A DNA stretch of 15,008 nt from an uncultured Ruminococcus sp. GTDB taxonomy: Bacteria; Bacillota; Clostridia; Oscillospirales; CAG-272. The position numbers were made by a program, and so were the translations under genes. This document shows positions 14,336-15,008 of this stretch, one piece after another; positions within the stretch are counted from its first letter, which is position 1, and each line of letters begins with the position of its first letter. The DNA lies in NCBI GenBank assembly GCA_900551005.1, contig URUL01000049.1:1-15008 (forward strand). Direction: 5' to 3'. The notes beneath the pieces were generated by a model. The model saw only the letters and a program-made list of their open reading frames with translations. It was not told the DNA's origin and searched no databases.

Positions 14336-14581
14336 ATGTCAGTTAAAATCAGACTCAGAAGAATGGGCGCAAAGAAGGCTCCCTTTTACCGCGTAGTGGT
14401 AGCGGATTCCCGCTATCCCCGCGACGGCAGATTTATAGAGGAAATCGGTTACTATAATCCTCTCACAAATCCCGCCGATATCAAAATTGATGCTGAAAAA
14501 GCTAAGGCATGGCTTGAAAAGGGCGCTCTCCCCACAGAAACAGCAAAGAGCGTTCTCAAAAAGGCCGGCGTAACCGAATAA
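14336..14581 (+). CDS. rpsP: 30S ribosomal protein S16
   Basis: S16 is an early-assembly protein of the small ribosomal subunit. This 81-residue protein starts SVKIRLRRMGAKKAPFYRVVVADSR and continues with DGRFIEEIGYYNP, both unmistakable for S16. The start has GGAGG, 8 bases before ATG. The gap after ffh is 105 bases and holds two short hairpins, AGGCTT-TAGT-AAGCCT over the ffh stop and a weak one near 14260-14285, but no T run and no good -35/-10 pair, so co-transcription with ffh seems likely with perhaps some attenuation. Confidence 0.98.
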   Translation: MSVKIRLRRMGAKKAPFYRVVVADSRYPRDGRFIEEIGYYNPLTNPADIKIDAEKAKAWLEKGALPTETAKSVLKKAGVTE

Positions 14582-14594
14582 TCGGAGCGGCACA

Positions 14595-14834
14595 ATGATT
14601 AATCTCAGCGAGACACTCGCAGATATGGCTCGTGCCATAGTAGACGACCCGGAATCCGTCACCGTAGCGGAAAAAGTAACCGAAAACGGAACTGTAGTTC
14701 TGGAGCTTTCCGTTGCTCCCGACGATATGGGTAAAGTCATCGGTCGCGGCGGCAGAATAGCCAAGGCGATACGCCAGGTGATGAAGGTCGCGGCTAATAA
14801 CTGCGGCAAAAGAGTTACCGTGGATATAAGATAA
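14595..14834 (+). CDS. khpA: KH-domain RNA-binding protein KhpA
   Basis: KhpA (YlqC) is a small KH protein which, with KhpB (Jag), binds many RNAs and affects cell elongation and division in Firmicutes. This 79-residue protein is essentially one KH domain; the RNA-gripping GxxG loop is GRGG in MGKVIGRGGRIAKAIRQVM (about residues 46-64). GGAG lies 7 bases before ATG, and the gene starts 13 bases after rpsP. In many Firmicutes rimM, trmD and rplS come next; here a strong terminator follows at once, so this transcript ends with khpA. Confidence 0.95.
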   Translation: MINLSETLADMARAIVDDPESVTVAEKVTENGTVVLELSVAPDDMGKVIGRGGRIAKAIRQVMKVAANNCGKRVTVDIR

Positions 14835-14840
14835 GTAAAT

Positions 14841-14879
14841 AAAAACGCGGCAGAAGAAAATTCTGCTGCGTTTTTATTT
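14841..14879 (+). terminator. Terminator of the ylxM-ffh-rpsP-khpA transcript
   Basis: AAAAACGCGGCAGAA (14841-14855) pairs with TTCTGCTGCGTTTTT (14861-14875) over 15 bases with one wobble around GAAAA, followed by ATTT. The stem starts 6 bases after the khpA stop. Confidence 0.93.
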
Positions 14880-14928
14880 GTCAAGCCGCTCGATTTCGGT
14901 TATTATTTTAAATGTAACAATAAGTGTA

Positions 14929-14984
14929 GGTACTTTTGTATGACCAAAAGTACCAAAAGTCATCTAAGACGTTCCCTCTTAGAT
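14929..14984. repeat. Hairpin repeat with TACTTTT core, copy 2, running to the window edge
   Basis: GGTACTTTTG (14929-14938) pairs perfectly with CAAAAGTACC (14945-14954) across a 6-base loop. A second hairpin follows, ATCTAAGA (14962-14969) with TCTTAGAT (14977-14984) across a 7-base loop. The sequence to 15008 has no gene signal. The first hairpin shares its core and loop length with the one at 3607-3630, suggesting a repeat family dispersed in the genome; the element may continue past the window. Confidence 0.5.
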
Positions 14985-15008
14985 ATCTCCCTGTCAGTTC
15001 CCGCTTTG

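Overview
This window looks like a piece of a chromosome from a low-to-mid GC Clostridia-type Firmicute, probably an uncultured gut member. The evidence is the ylxM-ffh-rpsP-khpA order, a MutL that carries the endonuclease motif, strong GGAGG ribosome binding sites, consensus TTGACA/TATAAT promoters, and a tRNA gene with CCA encoded. The left edge appears to be a contig end: the first 94 bases are almost pure T with a few G.

Left part (1-4100), accessory and untidy. A Fur/PerR-family regulator on the minus strand is cut by an in-frame TAG. Readable family sequence continues past the stop and then dissolves into the T-rich edge. Its promoter is a perfect consensus with a palindrome over the -10. 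From about 630 to 920 there is no convincing gene. The stretch holds a chain of hairpins that looks like the right end (omega-RNA-like 3' part) of an IS200/IS605-type tnpB element without tnpB, followed by a second hairpin repeat. Next comes a compact minus-strand operon of a TetR-type regulator (2630-3241), an ABC ATPase (1742-2623) and an ABC-2 permease (960-1745), with a TetR-type palindrome at its promoter and a strong hairpin at its end. Positions 3242-4060 hold no assured gene, only hairpin repeats, a terminator and one unrecognised small reading frame.

Central part (4108-11600), minus strand, housekeeping. A tRNA-Gly(GCC) with its own promoter and terminator lies just beyond the end of a tightly packed operon read as miaB, mutS, mutL, tgt. 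The operon joins DNA mismatch repair (MutS, MutL) to two anticodon-loop modifications (MiaB at A37, Tgt at G34). One promoter lies upstream of miaB and a weak hairpin follows tgt.

Right part (11740-15008). A YgjV-like membrane protein gene on the minus strand ends in a long hairpin. It diverges from a plus-strand cluster for co-translational targeting and ribosome function: ylxM, ffh (SRP GTPase), rpsP (ribosomal protein S16) and khpA (KH-domain RNA-binding protein). A strong terminator follows khpA, so rimM and trmD, the usual next genes, are not in this transcript. The window ends in a hairpin repeat whose core resembles one in the left intergenic region.

I see no CRISPR array, phage module or clearly new defence or biosynthetic system. 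The most unusual items are the broken Fur-family gene at the contig edge, the orphan tnpB-type right end, and tgt standing last in the mut operon.
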